A stretch of 64,000 nt of DNA. Origin: Gorsachius magnificus (taxonomy: Eukaryota > Chordata > Aves > Pelecaniformes > Ardeidae). Under the pieces are notes generated by a model. That model searched no databases and had not been told where the DNA came from. It saw only the letters and a program-made list of their open reading frames with translations. The stretch lies in assembly GCA_034008185.1 (NCBI GenBank), contig CM067109.1:806001-870000 (forward strand), in the 5' to 3' direction. Below, in pieces: positions 43,590-54,935 of the stretch. Every line of letters begins with the position of its first letter. Position 1 is the first letter of the stretch. Both the position numbers and the translations under genes were made by a program.

Positions 43590-44340
43590 TTCTTCACGGG
43601 AACGTGGGGCTGTTGCTGCTGAACCCGAGCTGGGGGGGGCACGGCCAAGGCCCCACGGCGCTGCTCTCAGCCGCCTGCCCGTGAAACGTAGCTTGAGCGC
43701 GGCCGCCTGGTGTGGGGGCTGGCTGAGCCCGGGTCCTGCTGGTGGGCACGCGGTCCTGGGTGGGTACTGGTGCTTGGGGTGCCACGGCTGCGCCGGCGGC
43801 CCCCGGTGGGGCCCGGGGCCCGCGGTGCTGCGGGAGCTTCGCGGAAAGGGGGGGGGGGGGGGGGGAACCCGGCCGGGATGGCTCCCACCGGACACCCCCC
43901 CCCAACCCCCTCCGCCCCTTCCCGGAGTGCTCGGTGGGGCGGGCACCGGTAGCGCCCCGGAGCCGGGATGGGGACGGGGAAAGGGTGGAGCGTGCTTCCT
44001 CACCGGGCGGGGGGAGGCCCGAGGCTGCGGCTCCCGCTCCGTGCCCGGGCGTTGGAGGCAGGAGCTGGGGGCTGCGGCCCTGCGGGGAGGTTCTGTTTGC
44101 GTGCGAACCCCCAGGCTTCGCGGGAGCTGCGGTGCCCGGTGCGAAGGAGCTTGTGCGAGCCGACCGAATTTAAAGAGGGAAAAACCCCCAAAAGTTCCAA
44201 GCACTCAAAATTAGCGCCCGGTGCGGCGCTGCTGTGTCGAGCAGGGGCTGGGCCGAGTCAGGCGTCCGTCTGTCCGTCCGTCCAGCAGGTGCGCAAACCA
44301 CGCTCGGCTGGCGTGCGGCGACAGTTTGGGGATTAGCTTA
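43590..44340. promoter_or_regulatory. Orphan CpG island
   Basis: CpG-dense, GC-rich block with GC boxes, an 18-G run at 43848-43865 and a short ccgt repeat at about 44266-44284. No coding exon is recognised beside it; frames on both strands are composition artefacts. It could be the promoter of a non-coding RNA. This is inferred from composition only. Confidence 0.4.
43848..43865 (+). repeat. G18 homopolymer
   Basis: Eighteen consecutive G within the orphan CpG island; length is likely uncertain. Confidence 0.9.
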
Positions 44341-44503
44341 CGTCCGATGAGTTACGTCACCTTAAAGCACGCCGTCTGAGCCCTGCACCTCCCGAAGCCT
44401 GCAAGCCTGGATTTTGCTGCACAACTTGTCCCTTCCCGTGTCGCGTTTTGCGCTAGTTTGTTGTGTGCTTTCCCCACCACCGCCGGTGGTTGGATGTGAA
44501 CGC

Positions 44504-44506
<3 letters not shown>

Positions 44507-44532
<26 letters not shown>
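44507..44532 (+). repeat. A26 homopolymer
   Basis: An uninterrupted run of A. The upstream sequence shows no recognisable retrocopied gene. Confidence 0.9.
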
Positions 44533-44535
<3 letters not shown>

Positions 44536-45129
44536 GAACCCTGGACCTGTCCCCATCCCGTAAAATGGGCCTGCACGCGGGCGATGCTGCTGGAGCCGTT
44601 GCAAGCCGAGCAGAGCAAACCCCCCAAACAAACGTGCTGCTCCGCTCCTTCCACCGCGCTGCTGGCTGAAGCCCGGCGCCGGTAATCGGTGTGCCGATGT
44701 TTGCAGGGAGAATTTTTCTTGCTGGTCGCCTCACTGGAGATATTAATCTTGTATTCTTATGCCAGAATCTGAAATTGGGGGTCTGCCAGCTACTTGCCAA
44801 AATGGTCTTTCCCTGATAAAACGTCTTCCGTCTTTTGTCGTTAGTTCTCAGAGTGCTGCGGAATGCGGAGGGCCGGACAAAACCAACCTGAATGCAGCAG
44901 CAGAGGGGTTTGGGCCATGTTTAATTTAGTAGAAACGTGACTTTGAATGCGACAGAAGCTATCTCAATTAATCCTTGCCGTGGTGTCCACTTGTACAGCT
45001 CAAGAAACTTGCCCTGAAGTTCAGGAGGTGCCTCCTGCCGCGTTTGCAGCCCTCTGCTTGCACGGAAATGCAGATGGAAGTCGGGAGCCATCCGTTCTGT
45101 TACCCGCCAGGTACTCCTCTTCTCAGTGA

Positions 45130-45520
45130 CAGGGGGGTTATTTAACAAGACTTGAGCATTGTTTAATTAGGATGTGATTAACTTCAGGATATTATTTGCA
45201 ATGGATGTGAGGGCTGGGGGGGGGGGAGAGTGTGTGCATGTGCGTGCACAACAAGCTCCACCAAAAGTCCCTCAATCAAGAAATTACGCTATTTAAGATT
45301 AAATTTGTAAAACTCAGTCTAGACAATACACAATTATAGAAGATGCTCATTACAGGAGTTTTAAAATGTCGAACGTAGTCCTACATTGGATACTAATGGT
45401 GCTGAGGAATCTGCAGCTGTCTGTGTTGGATGTGAGTAGAGCCAGCCCTTGGAGACTGGGAAATGGCAGGAACTGCCTCTAACTATTGTAATCTACAAGA
45501 TTATCCCATTAATCATATTT
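45130..45520. promoter_or_regulatory. AT-rich block, candidate conserved non-coding element
   Basis: An AT-rich, repeat-free stretch inside GC-rich DNA, with several homeodomain-type cores (gtttaattagg, gtgattaac, cattaatcat). Conservation is inferred, not measured. Confidence 0.3.
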
Positions 45521-47494
45521 GTCTCTGGGAGTACCTTAGTTCTAGCTCTAAGTGTTGTTTCTCCCTCGGTGCGTCACATGCAAGAAAGCCTCTGATTGAA
45601 ACCAGTGCAGAGACAAAACCCGGGCGCTCGTAAATGTGTGCCGAGCTCTCGCCGCGAGTGGGAGCGGAGCGGGGGGCACGCGCGGCCGCCGAGCCGGTGG
45701 CATCGCCGACCTCCTTCCACACCTGGACAGCGCTGGGTTTCCCGTTGAGTGCCGCCGGTGGCCGCGGTGCACAGAAGGAGCTGACACTGCTGTTCCGACA
45801 GACCTGGGGCCTGGTTCGGAGGGGGAGGCGGCAGAGGTGCTTTCTGCGGGGCCTGCGTGCTGCGCAGGGGTGCAAACAGGGGGAGACGCAGGGAAGTCTC
45901 TGGAAGTCCTCAAAACTCGAGCACCGTGAGAGCCAGAACTGCTGCCGGCGAACGCGCGGTGAATCGCCCCGGCTCTTGCCATAGTATTTCCCTTTAGCCA
46001 CGCCGTAGCAGCTACGTTTCATCCCGGAAATTTCCTCTCCATTCGGAGACGTGGAAAGGAGAGGAAATTGTGTGTATCTGGTTAAAAGGCTAACTTGTGC
46101 GATTTTGCACGTTTGTGTTGTTTTAAATTAATTCACCTAAATTGCAGAGAAGTACGTGTGTCTGTTAGGCGCTCTGACAGATCTCTGGTGGTTTTTTTCT
46201 AATTCAGCTCTGCAGCTGCCAGGGCGAATCCACATTCAGATGGATTATCCAAGACCTGGCTGCTGCTGCAGGACCTCTGGTGAGGGCAGGGTGGGGAATA
46301 ACTTTGGTTTTGTTCCCGTATCTGCACACGTAGCCGTGAAGAGCAGCTCTCTGCGCTGATCCCCTCCAGCCTGCCTGTCGCCTTTTGTTTTGCAGGCTGC
46401 GCCTCTGGTTTGAACAGACCCCGCAAGGCTGACAGCTTCATCCCGGCACGCTCCTCCGAAGGGCGACTGCCTGCTCGCCCGGCATCCCCTGCTCACCACC
46501 CCGTGCTCCGCCGGCTCCGTGGCAGCAGGAGCGCTCCGGCGGTAGGTGTGGAATGTGCCCTGTGCCTTGGTACCAATGACGGGGTGGGGAAGGTCTTCCC
46601 AGGTTCCCAGCAACGCCTGCCTGGCTCCAGCACTGAGTGCTGGTGCATCCAAGGCTGTCGGAGGGATGCTGCTGGGGTTGGCATTGTCATTACGTCGGAG
46701 AAGGGAGAGTTGTTCCTTGCCTGGACCAAGCAGGAAAACCCTCCGATGCAGTATTGCTGCTCCCAGCGTTCAAAAATTGCGTTAGGGGTACTCCCTGGAA
46801 AGCAGTAGGCTGATAAATAATAGGTAACGTTTCAAACCCCCTTGCTCTGTTGTGTTTGGCCCTGTCTCTTAAGGTAGAACAAGCTTCTCTCTCCCCGTGT
46901 TTTCTCTCTGGGCCGTGAGCAGATGTCTAAAGGTGACTCGACGTGGGGAACTGGGGCTGTAAAGGGCCACCCGATACTGGAGTCTCTCAGTGGCCCCGGG
47001 TGCCTCCTGCAGTGCAGCTCGTGGCCTCTGCTGCTGCGACCTGCCAAGGTCAGGCTAAAAACACAGACAGGCAGGGGCTGTTCCGATGCACTCGGGCTGC
47101 TGCTCCTGCAAAACCTGCATCCCTCTGTCTCTGGTCAGGACGCTCCAAATTCCATCTCTGCAGCTCCTGTCCTAATCCACTCACAACCACAGTCATAGAT
47201 GCTTCAGCAAAGTACGTATTTCATTAGAAAACTCGCAGGCATCCCCAAAGCTGAAGATTAAGTCCACAGGCTGCAGCTTTCCCTGCTCCCCGCGAGCTCT
47301 CTGCATCCTCCACCTATCCCCCTGGTCAGTGCGTGCTGCCCGTGCAGTTTTGTGACGGGATTTCTCTCCCCTGCAGCTCCTCTCAGGCCCAAGCTAGCAG
47401 AAGAAAAGCAAACTTGCCTCCCCATCAGTCGCAGCACTGCCGGCCGTGGAGCAAACGGGGGCTGGCAGATGCCGTGTCGGTGCTTTATGCAGCA
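45521..47494. other. Intergenic DNA, GC-rich
   Basis: CpG-rich at about 45.6-45.96 kb, otherwise without recognisable features. Overlapping frames on both strands at 45.5-46.0 kb are composition artefacts. Confidence 0.5.
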
Positions 47495-47765
47495 CACCAG
47501 ATGATAGGACGAGGGGGAATGGTTTGAAGCTGCGCCAGGGCAGGTTTAGGTTGGACATTAGGAAAAACTTCCTCCCCAAAAGGTTTGTCAGGCTCTGGAA
47601 TGGGCTGCCCAGGGAGGTGGTGGAGTCCTCATCCCTGGGGGGATTTAAAAGAAGGAGAGATGAGGTGCTGAGGGCCAGGGTTTAGTGGTGGGATGGCAGG
47701 GTGAGGTTAAAGGTTGGACTCGATGATCTTAAAGGGCTTTTCCAACCAAAGTGATTCTATGATTC
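47495..47765 (+). mobile_element. CR1 LINE 3' fragment with ORF2 C-terminus
   Basis: The plus strand reads [20 protein letters not shown] and then [20 protein letters not shown] without a break, the terminal part of the CR1 reverse transcriptase ORF. The 3' UTR (ggttggactcgatgatctt) and tail gattctatgattct follow. It is one of the best preserved copies here. Confidence 0.96.
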
Positions 47766-49930
47766 TCCCGTGAAATGACCCGCTTGTTGGGACGTCTGGC
47801 CCCCAATGGGTCCTGTCCCAGCGGCTCGCTGCAGCACGCTCTTACTGCTCCCAGCCGATGGCTCATCCCAGTGACCTGCCCGGCCACCTCTGGGTGGGAT
47901 TCCAACCCAAATGTGTTCAGTGGGGCTGGGCAGGTCCCTGTGTCACTGTGTTACGTCGTCAATGTGTTCTTGGCTACATCCAGCCCCAAACCCCCCAAAC
48001 TCCCCAGTACGTAACACGAGTTGATAATCGTTCTCAGACACTGATAATTGCAATTAGGCATTATTTTTTGAACGCTGTGGCTCTGGGCTGCATCAGTTCT
48101 GAGTTCTGCCTGAGCAAGAAGTCTGCTTCATCTTGAGGTTCCTGACAAAATACACAGAATGAGCAGGAAAAGCCAAGTGTTTTGAAAGTAAGGTGTGTCC
48201 TGTTGGGTCAGTCTCGGAGGTGTGAATGTGGGTGCAGATGAAGTGACCCTGGTGCCTTGCATGTTTTCTTTCTCAGAACAAAGCATCCAGCTGGGAAGCC
48301 TTCAGCAACTCAAGAGGTGGCCATGGCCAAAACACCTTCAACGCCGAGCGGGTGGAACGTGGACCCCTTTCCAGGTATGTCTGCAGTACTCAGTTAAGGC
48401 CATTGTATGTCTTTTATCTTGGCGTGTGAGTGTGCCTTTTCTTGTTTCGCACTCTTTCCCTTTCCTCTAAGTTTTCTATGTCCTTGGTTCTTGAAGTGTT
48501 ATGTGAAAATGGTGGTAAAGAAGCTTGCTGCAGGGCATAACGTAATGCTCACCGACCCGCAGAGGCAGCAGCGGTTCGGACCGTGCGGGTGAGCTCCTGG
48601 TAGCTCCGGTTTTAACCTGAGTGCCGATATACACAGGTACAGGGGCACTTCAAAGAGTACCGGGGTGAATTTGGCATTCTTCATAGAACCCCCTTTTTTA
48701 GCTCTTGCTCAAGGCTCTCTGTTTTCCCCGTGGGCCTAACGGGAAGCCCTGACTGTGGCTGCTCTGCACCCCCCTCCTTGTCCGAGTCCTGGGGTCTCGC
48801 TGCATTAAAACGCTGCCTTACTTGGAGGGATCTGAAAGGATCTGGTGGGGTCCAGAAGCAGGACAGCAGAAGAGGCCTTGGCCACCTCTGTGATGCCGTT
48901 ACAAAACCTGCTCCGCTTCCCTCGTGCTTGCCGTCCAGCAGAGGCCTGGTGGGTTTGACGTTCAGGTAGAAGGGCCGGCTGGAGTTCATCCCATAGGTGT
49001 CGCATGAGCTGCTGGGGTTGGTAGGTCTGGAGGGGATGGGGCCAACACGTGGATCGTCTCTTTGCTCCTTGACAGTCCGGCCCAACCAGCAGAGTAGGCT
49101 GCCGGCAGTAACCAGGTTTTGGCAGCGGGAATGTGGATTCCCTCAGCAGAGGAGAGAGTCATGGTCTTGGCTTGCTCTGCTAAGTGTTACCATATTTCTT
49201 CCAACTTCCATTTCCTCTGGGCTGAGTTTCAGCTCAGCTTTCTTCCTCCAGATGCTCGTATCTCACAGACATCTCGTTACTTGTGATGAAGCTCGTTGAA
49301 CCAGATGAGAAGACGGTGTGTATTCAAACACCCATGTCAACTTGGTGGCATGGGAGATTTAGTCCCAGATCTTGAGAAGGAGGAGGAGCAGGGGATCGCA
49401 GCGCTTCACACGTCTCTGGACAGTAAAAATCACCTTCTGTTCCCTGCAGTCTGTCAAAAGGAAAGTGAACTGATAGTGAACCTTCCCCTTCAGCTGTGTC
49501 GTGTGTGGGAATAAGTAATTCACAGGGTGTTGAAAAGCCCAGGTTGGGCCCCGTTTAGCTCTGAGAACTGCCTGTCCTCAGCCGCGAGTCGCTCGCAGGA
49601 TTCAGCAAACGCGGTTAAAGGATCCTCCGCCTTTCGGTGCGAGATGCGCATAGATAGGAATAGACTACGAAACGTGAGTGCCAAGCCCTGAAATGTGGGT
49701 GTCCTGGTTAGACGCTCAGTTCGGCTCCGCTGGACACTGCACTGGTTTGCCCACCTAACGTGAACTTCCCGAGTGCCTGGTCTGAAGACCAGCCTTGGGC
49801 CCCCTCCGTGCGTTCCCCCCCCAAACCTGAGTCGTTCCCTGGATTCAGGATGCTTGGAAGCACGCGCAAAGCTGCGAGAGCTCAGACAGATTGAAAGCGA
49901 ACGGCTTTGGTCACGCGAATGGCTAATGTT
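47766..49930. other. Intergenic DNA
   Basis: No exon, RNA gene or repeat recognised. The many short frames show no motif. Confidence 0.5.
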
Positions 49931-50065
49931 TGCTATTCTGGACATTGATTTCATAAAATTAATCTAACGCATCTTGAGGGAAATTAGTGCATGCAGATGC
50001 TGTCGTTTATCACAATTATTTTAAAAGCCCTAATCTAGCACTTCATCGGGTTCTTCACATCCACT
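49931..50065. promoter_or_regulatory. AT-rich block, candidate regulatory element
   Basis: A short AT-rich island with aaaattaatc, a Pou/octamer-like gtgcatgcagatgc and cacaattatttt. It is inferred from composition and motifs only. Confidence 0.2.
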
Positions 50066-51039
50066 TGCGTGTGAGCGCTGCAGGAGTGTCTTTCCCCGTG
50101 GAAGCGTTCGCCTGACCGGCTCTGAGGGGGGGTGGCCGGGCAGCGAGCGGCTGGGGGGGGCGCGGGGAGGGGGCATATCACCCACCCTGTCTTAGCTGTG
50201 GAACCTCATTGCTGCCGCCGTGCACCCCCTCTCCTTTCAGTACGATGCCGGCGTTGCCCATCTTGTCTTCTCTCTTAGTGGCACCGCGAGCGCCTTCGGC
50301 GCGGTTCTGCCCGCCCCGTAAGCCAGGAATGGCTTTAACACCCGGGCAGGGAACGCGCTGCCTGTCCCACCGCAGTTTTTCTGTGTTCCAGCGACGCTGT
50401 TAGCCCAAATGGGGGCAAAAACTGCCCGAAGCTCCTGTGAATCAACAAACTGACAGAAAAAACGCAGAAAGCTATCAAAATGTTCTGCTGGGGACCCTGT
50501 AGCACTTAATTTGAATTTGGACTGTTTGTTGTAGGGAAAAAAAAAAAAAAATTATAACTAAACATGTCTTAAAAAGCTGTTGGTTTGAAAAAGCTGAAAT
50601 AATCACTTTTCCCTGAAAGAAAAACAAGATAGAGACAGGAACCTACTTCTGTTTTGTGACACTAATTGAGACGAATAAGCTTTTCGCGGTGATTTTCATT
50701 TTTCGGCGAGGATCTCCCACTTATGTCCACTTTTTAGGGCTTTTGATGGAATGGAGCAACTTTGCTCTGCTGCAGCCCGGGGGTGTGCGCCGGGCAGAGG
50801 GGGTGTTCTGGGAGGCCGGAGCAAGCGGCCGCTGCTTGCCCGGGTGCTGGTGGGGCGACGCGGGGGCCGATGCCGGAGCAGCCGCGGGGCTCGGCGGATG
50901 GGGTTGCGGTTTGCCAATGGCACGGTAGAGCTGCGGCGTCGCGCTTGGCATTAATCCGTCCGGCTTGCTTCTGTCTGAGGAGTCCTGGGGCCCGTGGGGT
51001 GAGGCAATAGAGAATTACCTGGCACGTAACCGGCTCCTC

Positions 51040-51740
51040 CGTTCAGGGCTATAAATATGTCAGGGCGCGATAGTCCCTTATTACAGTGGAATGAAATAAA
51101 GATGTGATTTCAAATGTCATACGCGGGGTATTCAATCAGCGCTTCCAATATCATGCATAAACAATAAGTTATCATATGATGTAATTTAATATAATTCTGC
51201 TTCAAGTACAGGAGGCAGAGGGGGGGGGGAAAAAAAAAAGCCTATATTCAGAAATTCAATCAAACAGCTTGATTTTTCAAAGGCACAAAGCACCTGAGAG
51301 TTCCCGGTGACTCCTCATGTTAGCAGAGATTTTCCTCCAGATAAAGAACTCATGATAATGAGCTGTGAGGCGGAACGGTTAAAACAATTATCCCCAAGAA
51401 ATTCCCACAGCTTTTTTTCAACAAGTCAGAGCGGTTGAAGCTGGCAGAAAAGAAATCATTTGAACAATTTTTCATGGGAAAGTGCAAGTTTGATGAAACT
51501 GAAATGGTTTACGGGAACATTGCGCTTTCCATAAAATTCTCAGTGAAAGAATTTTGAGGGGATTCACAAGCAAAAATGGGAAATTACCTTTCCAGTTGAT
51601 TTTAGGATAGCATTTTGTACTGTCTAAAATAACATATAGTGGTGAAAATTCCGCATTTCCCTGAGGTGAGGTTGATATTTTTAAACTGAAATATTTGGGA
51701 GTGTCTGTGACACAAATATTTTTAGTACTCGGGTTTTCCT
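51040..51740. promoter_or_regulatory. AT-rich block, candidate conserved non-coding element
   Basis: About 700 bp of AT-rich sequence free of recognised transposons. It contains atcatgcataaacaataag (octamer-like next to SOX-like), atcatatgatg and taatttaatataatt. The flanks are GC-rich. Conservation is inferred. Confidence 0.35.
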
Positions 51741-51967
51741 GATGCAATGCAAAGCCAACTTTTGCCATGGAGGAATTCCTCTAAAGGCAAACCCGGCGCT
51801 TTTGTGGATGCATTTAATCATTACGGCGTCATCCACGTGCTGTGGGAGTCTTGGCGTGCTGCTTTGCAGGCAGGCACGAGGTGGACCTCGGCTACCTGAT
51901 CCCCGAACCCCGCTCTGCAAGCGCGCGTGGGAAAAGGAAAAAACCTGCCTCGCTAGCGTGGTTTTTT

Positions 51968-51971
<4 letters not shown>

Positions 51972-52002
<31 letters not shown>
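51972..52002 (+). repeat. A31 homopolymer
   Basis: Thirty-one A in a row; no retrocopy or target duplication recognised. Confidence 0.9.
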
Positions 52003-52005
<3 letters not shown>

Positions 52006-52359
52006 GGAAAGACTTTAAAAACAACTGATGTTGCTTCTTCAGGTTTCTGTCCAAGGGGGCTCTGTGCCCGGGTTGGGGCCGTCCCGCCCCGGCAGCGGGC
52101 AGATCTGGCCCGGTTCCACCGTGCGCTCTCCGCATCGCTTCCAGTGCTCGTTCTGCATTTCCAGTTTGCAGTCCCTCTTGGTCTGGCTCGTGCCAACACG
52201 TTGTTTGCATCACTGGCATGGTACATGTGGAAATGAATGGTTTCTTTTGAAATCGGCACGAATGCGTAGAGTCTAGAAGCCATGGTGCAAAAAGGAAACC
52301 GAGCTGCGTGCTTCCAAGCTGTGTAATTGCAGAACAAGATGCTAATGTTCCTCAAGCGC

Positions 52360-52760
52360 AGGCTTTTGCCTAAATGACATGCTTTGTGGGAGTAACTAAT
52401 TTGTATTTAATTATTATCTAACTTGTGAAGAAGCGTTCTGAAGAAGTCGTATCTTCAGCACAAGTCTTTCAACTTCTTTCTTTAAGATAAATTTCTTATT
52501 TAGACTTGCAGCACTTTATATTTTGTCTGATAGCACCAACAGGAGACTCCTTAGCAAGAGTCACTGCTTACGGTTTTTGCCTTTAAGGCTATCTCATAAT
52601 TATGTATTTAACTAATCAACACTCCAGAACTTCCAGATGCAACAGATACAGGGTTTGTGAATGATTTCCCTATATACATCTTAATTTTCCAGCAGCAGCT
52701 GTAATTTATGGGATCCCATGCGGAATAGCAGGGCTAATGATGGGCAAATGTGGTTTTAAA
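52360..52760. promoter_or_regulatory. AT-rich block, candidate conserved non-coding element
   Basis: An AT-rich, repeat-free block with gtatttaattattatc, cataattatgtatttaac and ggctaatgatgg. It is the best looking enhancer-like element in the desert by composition and motif density. Not tested for conservation. Confidence 0.35.
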
Positions 52761-53083
52761 GTTGTACCGGATGCAAGCGCTGGTGTATGGTGAAAGGAAG
52801 GAAAACAGATGAGTCCTGAGCATCAAAGCTCCTGCCCCTTGTCTGTAAACGCTCCCAAATCCCGGGTTGGCGAAGCGGGGCTCCTGAGTTGTTCAGAGTA
52901 AGACCCCTGACGCTGTTTCGAGGTGGGGCTCGTCTGTGTTGCGCTGGCACTGGGCTGCCTCTCCGTACCGCGGCGCGATGATCCGCGTGTGACTGAGCCT
53001 GTGGTCCTCGGAAGAGCGGCCGGGTCTGGCAGTGGTGCTCCTGAAGAGCAGGGGGCGCCCTGTTTGCCGTTCTTGTCCTTGGT

Positions 53084-53200
53084 TGTACGGGGTTTGGCTG
53101 GGATAGAGTTAGTTGTCTTCACAGGAGCTGGCGTGGTGCCGTGGTTTGGATTTGTGACCTGGGCAGTGCTGAGAACACTGGGCCAGGGGCTGGGGGGGCA
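53084..53200 (+). mobile_element. LTR fragment related to the solo LTR at 2929
   Basis: The plus strand reads ggtttggctgggatagagtt, then cttcacaggagctggcg and gtttggatttgtgacc. This resembles the 5' part of the sense-strand LTR whose reverse complement lies at 2929-3482. The copy is diverged and its right end could not be placed. Confidence 0.6.
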
Positions 53201-53436
53201 CTAGCCATGGAGTTTGTTGGCCCTCATAGAAATAATATTGTTGTATTTGCTAAAGAGCTTGTAAATGCTTAAGTTAAAACTAACTGCTGCTAGAAATGTT
53301 TCCAGTTTCTTTTGTTAAATCTACTGGGCCTTTCTGTTCGGATGTGCTGGTTGGTATAAGCCCAACCTAGCCCAATACAGAAGATGGAAGGAATTTAGCA
53401 TCTAGCGTGGAGGGAAACTGAGTTTCTTCAGTTCCC

Positions 53437-53480
53437 GTGATGATGATGACGATGGCGGTGATGATGATGATGATGATAAC
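53437..53480 (+). repeat. Imperfect (GAT)n microsatellite
   Basis: A run of gatgat units with two interruptions (gacgat and ggcggt). Confidence 0.9.
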
Positions 53481-54821
53481 ACATGATGTGAACGTCCCTG
53501 GCAGCCCTGGGTTTCCAGAGCGGCAGGTATGGTCCGGGAGGAGCTGCCGAGGCAGCCTACCTGCCCAGCCCCACAAGGTGCCGGGACCCAGCGCCAGGAG
53601 CGTGCCGGGGGCCGCCAGCGCGGCCGACCGTGCCGCGAAGGGAAATCCCTGCTCTTGCCAGAGCCCGGTTTTCTTGGAAAGCCACAGCAGCAGATTTTCA
53701 CTTGCGAACCCCCCAAATCCTCAGAACATAATCTGGACCCGTCTGCGCGGTGTTGGTTTATGGAGGAGTGCCTGTGCATTGGGGACCAGCCTAAGGCTCG
53801 GACACGGTTTATTTTCACGCGGGAATGCTTTAGGAAATACCCACTCCCACAATTTCCCAGTTCTCCCCTCAGAACAGATATTCCCGAGGTACGTTTTCAC
53901 AAACGCTCTGAGTTCACAGTATCGCTTGGTCTGCGTTAGGGCTCCCGACGTCCCGAGTGCTGACCCGTATTGCGAACGATGGAGTTGTGCTCCTGATAGC
54001 TGGCCGCTAGAGACACGCGGGTTGGAGCGAGCAGGAGTCGTGTTGGTTTGACTCCAGTAAAGCAGTCATGTGTAACTAATACTGTATTATTAACACGGGG
54101 GGAAATTTTCAACTTTCAGCATCTTGACAAAAAAACCAGACAATAAAAATTGCTCGGTGACTTTTTCTAACCTTTGCAACATGTATTTTACGCACCGAGA
54201 CCACTGCCTCTCCGCCCCGTGGTCTCAGGCAGTGAAACAGAGAGCTCATAAGCACACCATCCACTGGGAAAATGCCTTTTTTTTCCTGAAGTGAACTTCC
54301 AGGGAGTGCGAATTTCTTCATTCTCGCGTTTTTAATCTTTTGCTCTCTCATTTTTCATGGGTTATATCTCTGCAAATCCCAAGTCCTGCGTGGCATCCAG
54401 GTACGCACAGGCACGGGATGATCGTCCTCTCGCCAAAACGCAGACGTGCCTGGTGTCGGGCAGAAGGTGAAGGTTGAACGGCCAAATGCACGCCGGATCA
54501 GCCCAGCCTTGCCTCTCCTCCCCGGCCACCTTGCATGCTGGGCTCTTATTTCCCAAGTGCAGGTCGCATTTGGGTGCAGAATTGATGATTTCAGCAGCCT
54601 CGGGGCTGCTCCTGAGCTGGAAGAGGTCACTCAACGGGAGCGACAGTGTCCCACGCATGGACACTCCCTCTGTCCTGGGGCTGGGCCAGGGCGCCTGGCC
54701 GTAACGTAAGGAAACCTGGAGACTAAGTTGTCTGTGAGAGAAAACAAAACAAAACAAAAAAAGTGGCTTTGGAAAATGATGGTTTCCAACTGGAAACAGA
54801 TAGTTTTCACACAAGGTTCTC

Positions 54822-54935
54822 ATAGAATCATAGAATCGCTTTGGTTGGAAAAGCCCTTTAAGATCATCAAGCCCAACCATTAACCTAACCCTGCCATCCC
54901 ACCACTAAACCCTGGCCCTAAGCACCTCGTCCTGC
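54822..54935 (-). mobile_element. CR1 LINE 3' end fragment
   Basis: It starts catagaatcatagaatcg and ggttggaaaagcccttt, then continues through accctgccatcccaccac. This is a typical young-looking CR1 end in reverse, cut off at its 5' side. Confidence 0.95.
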
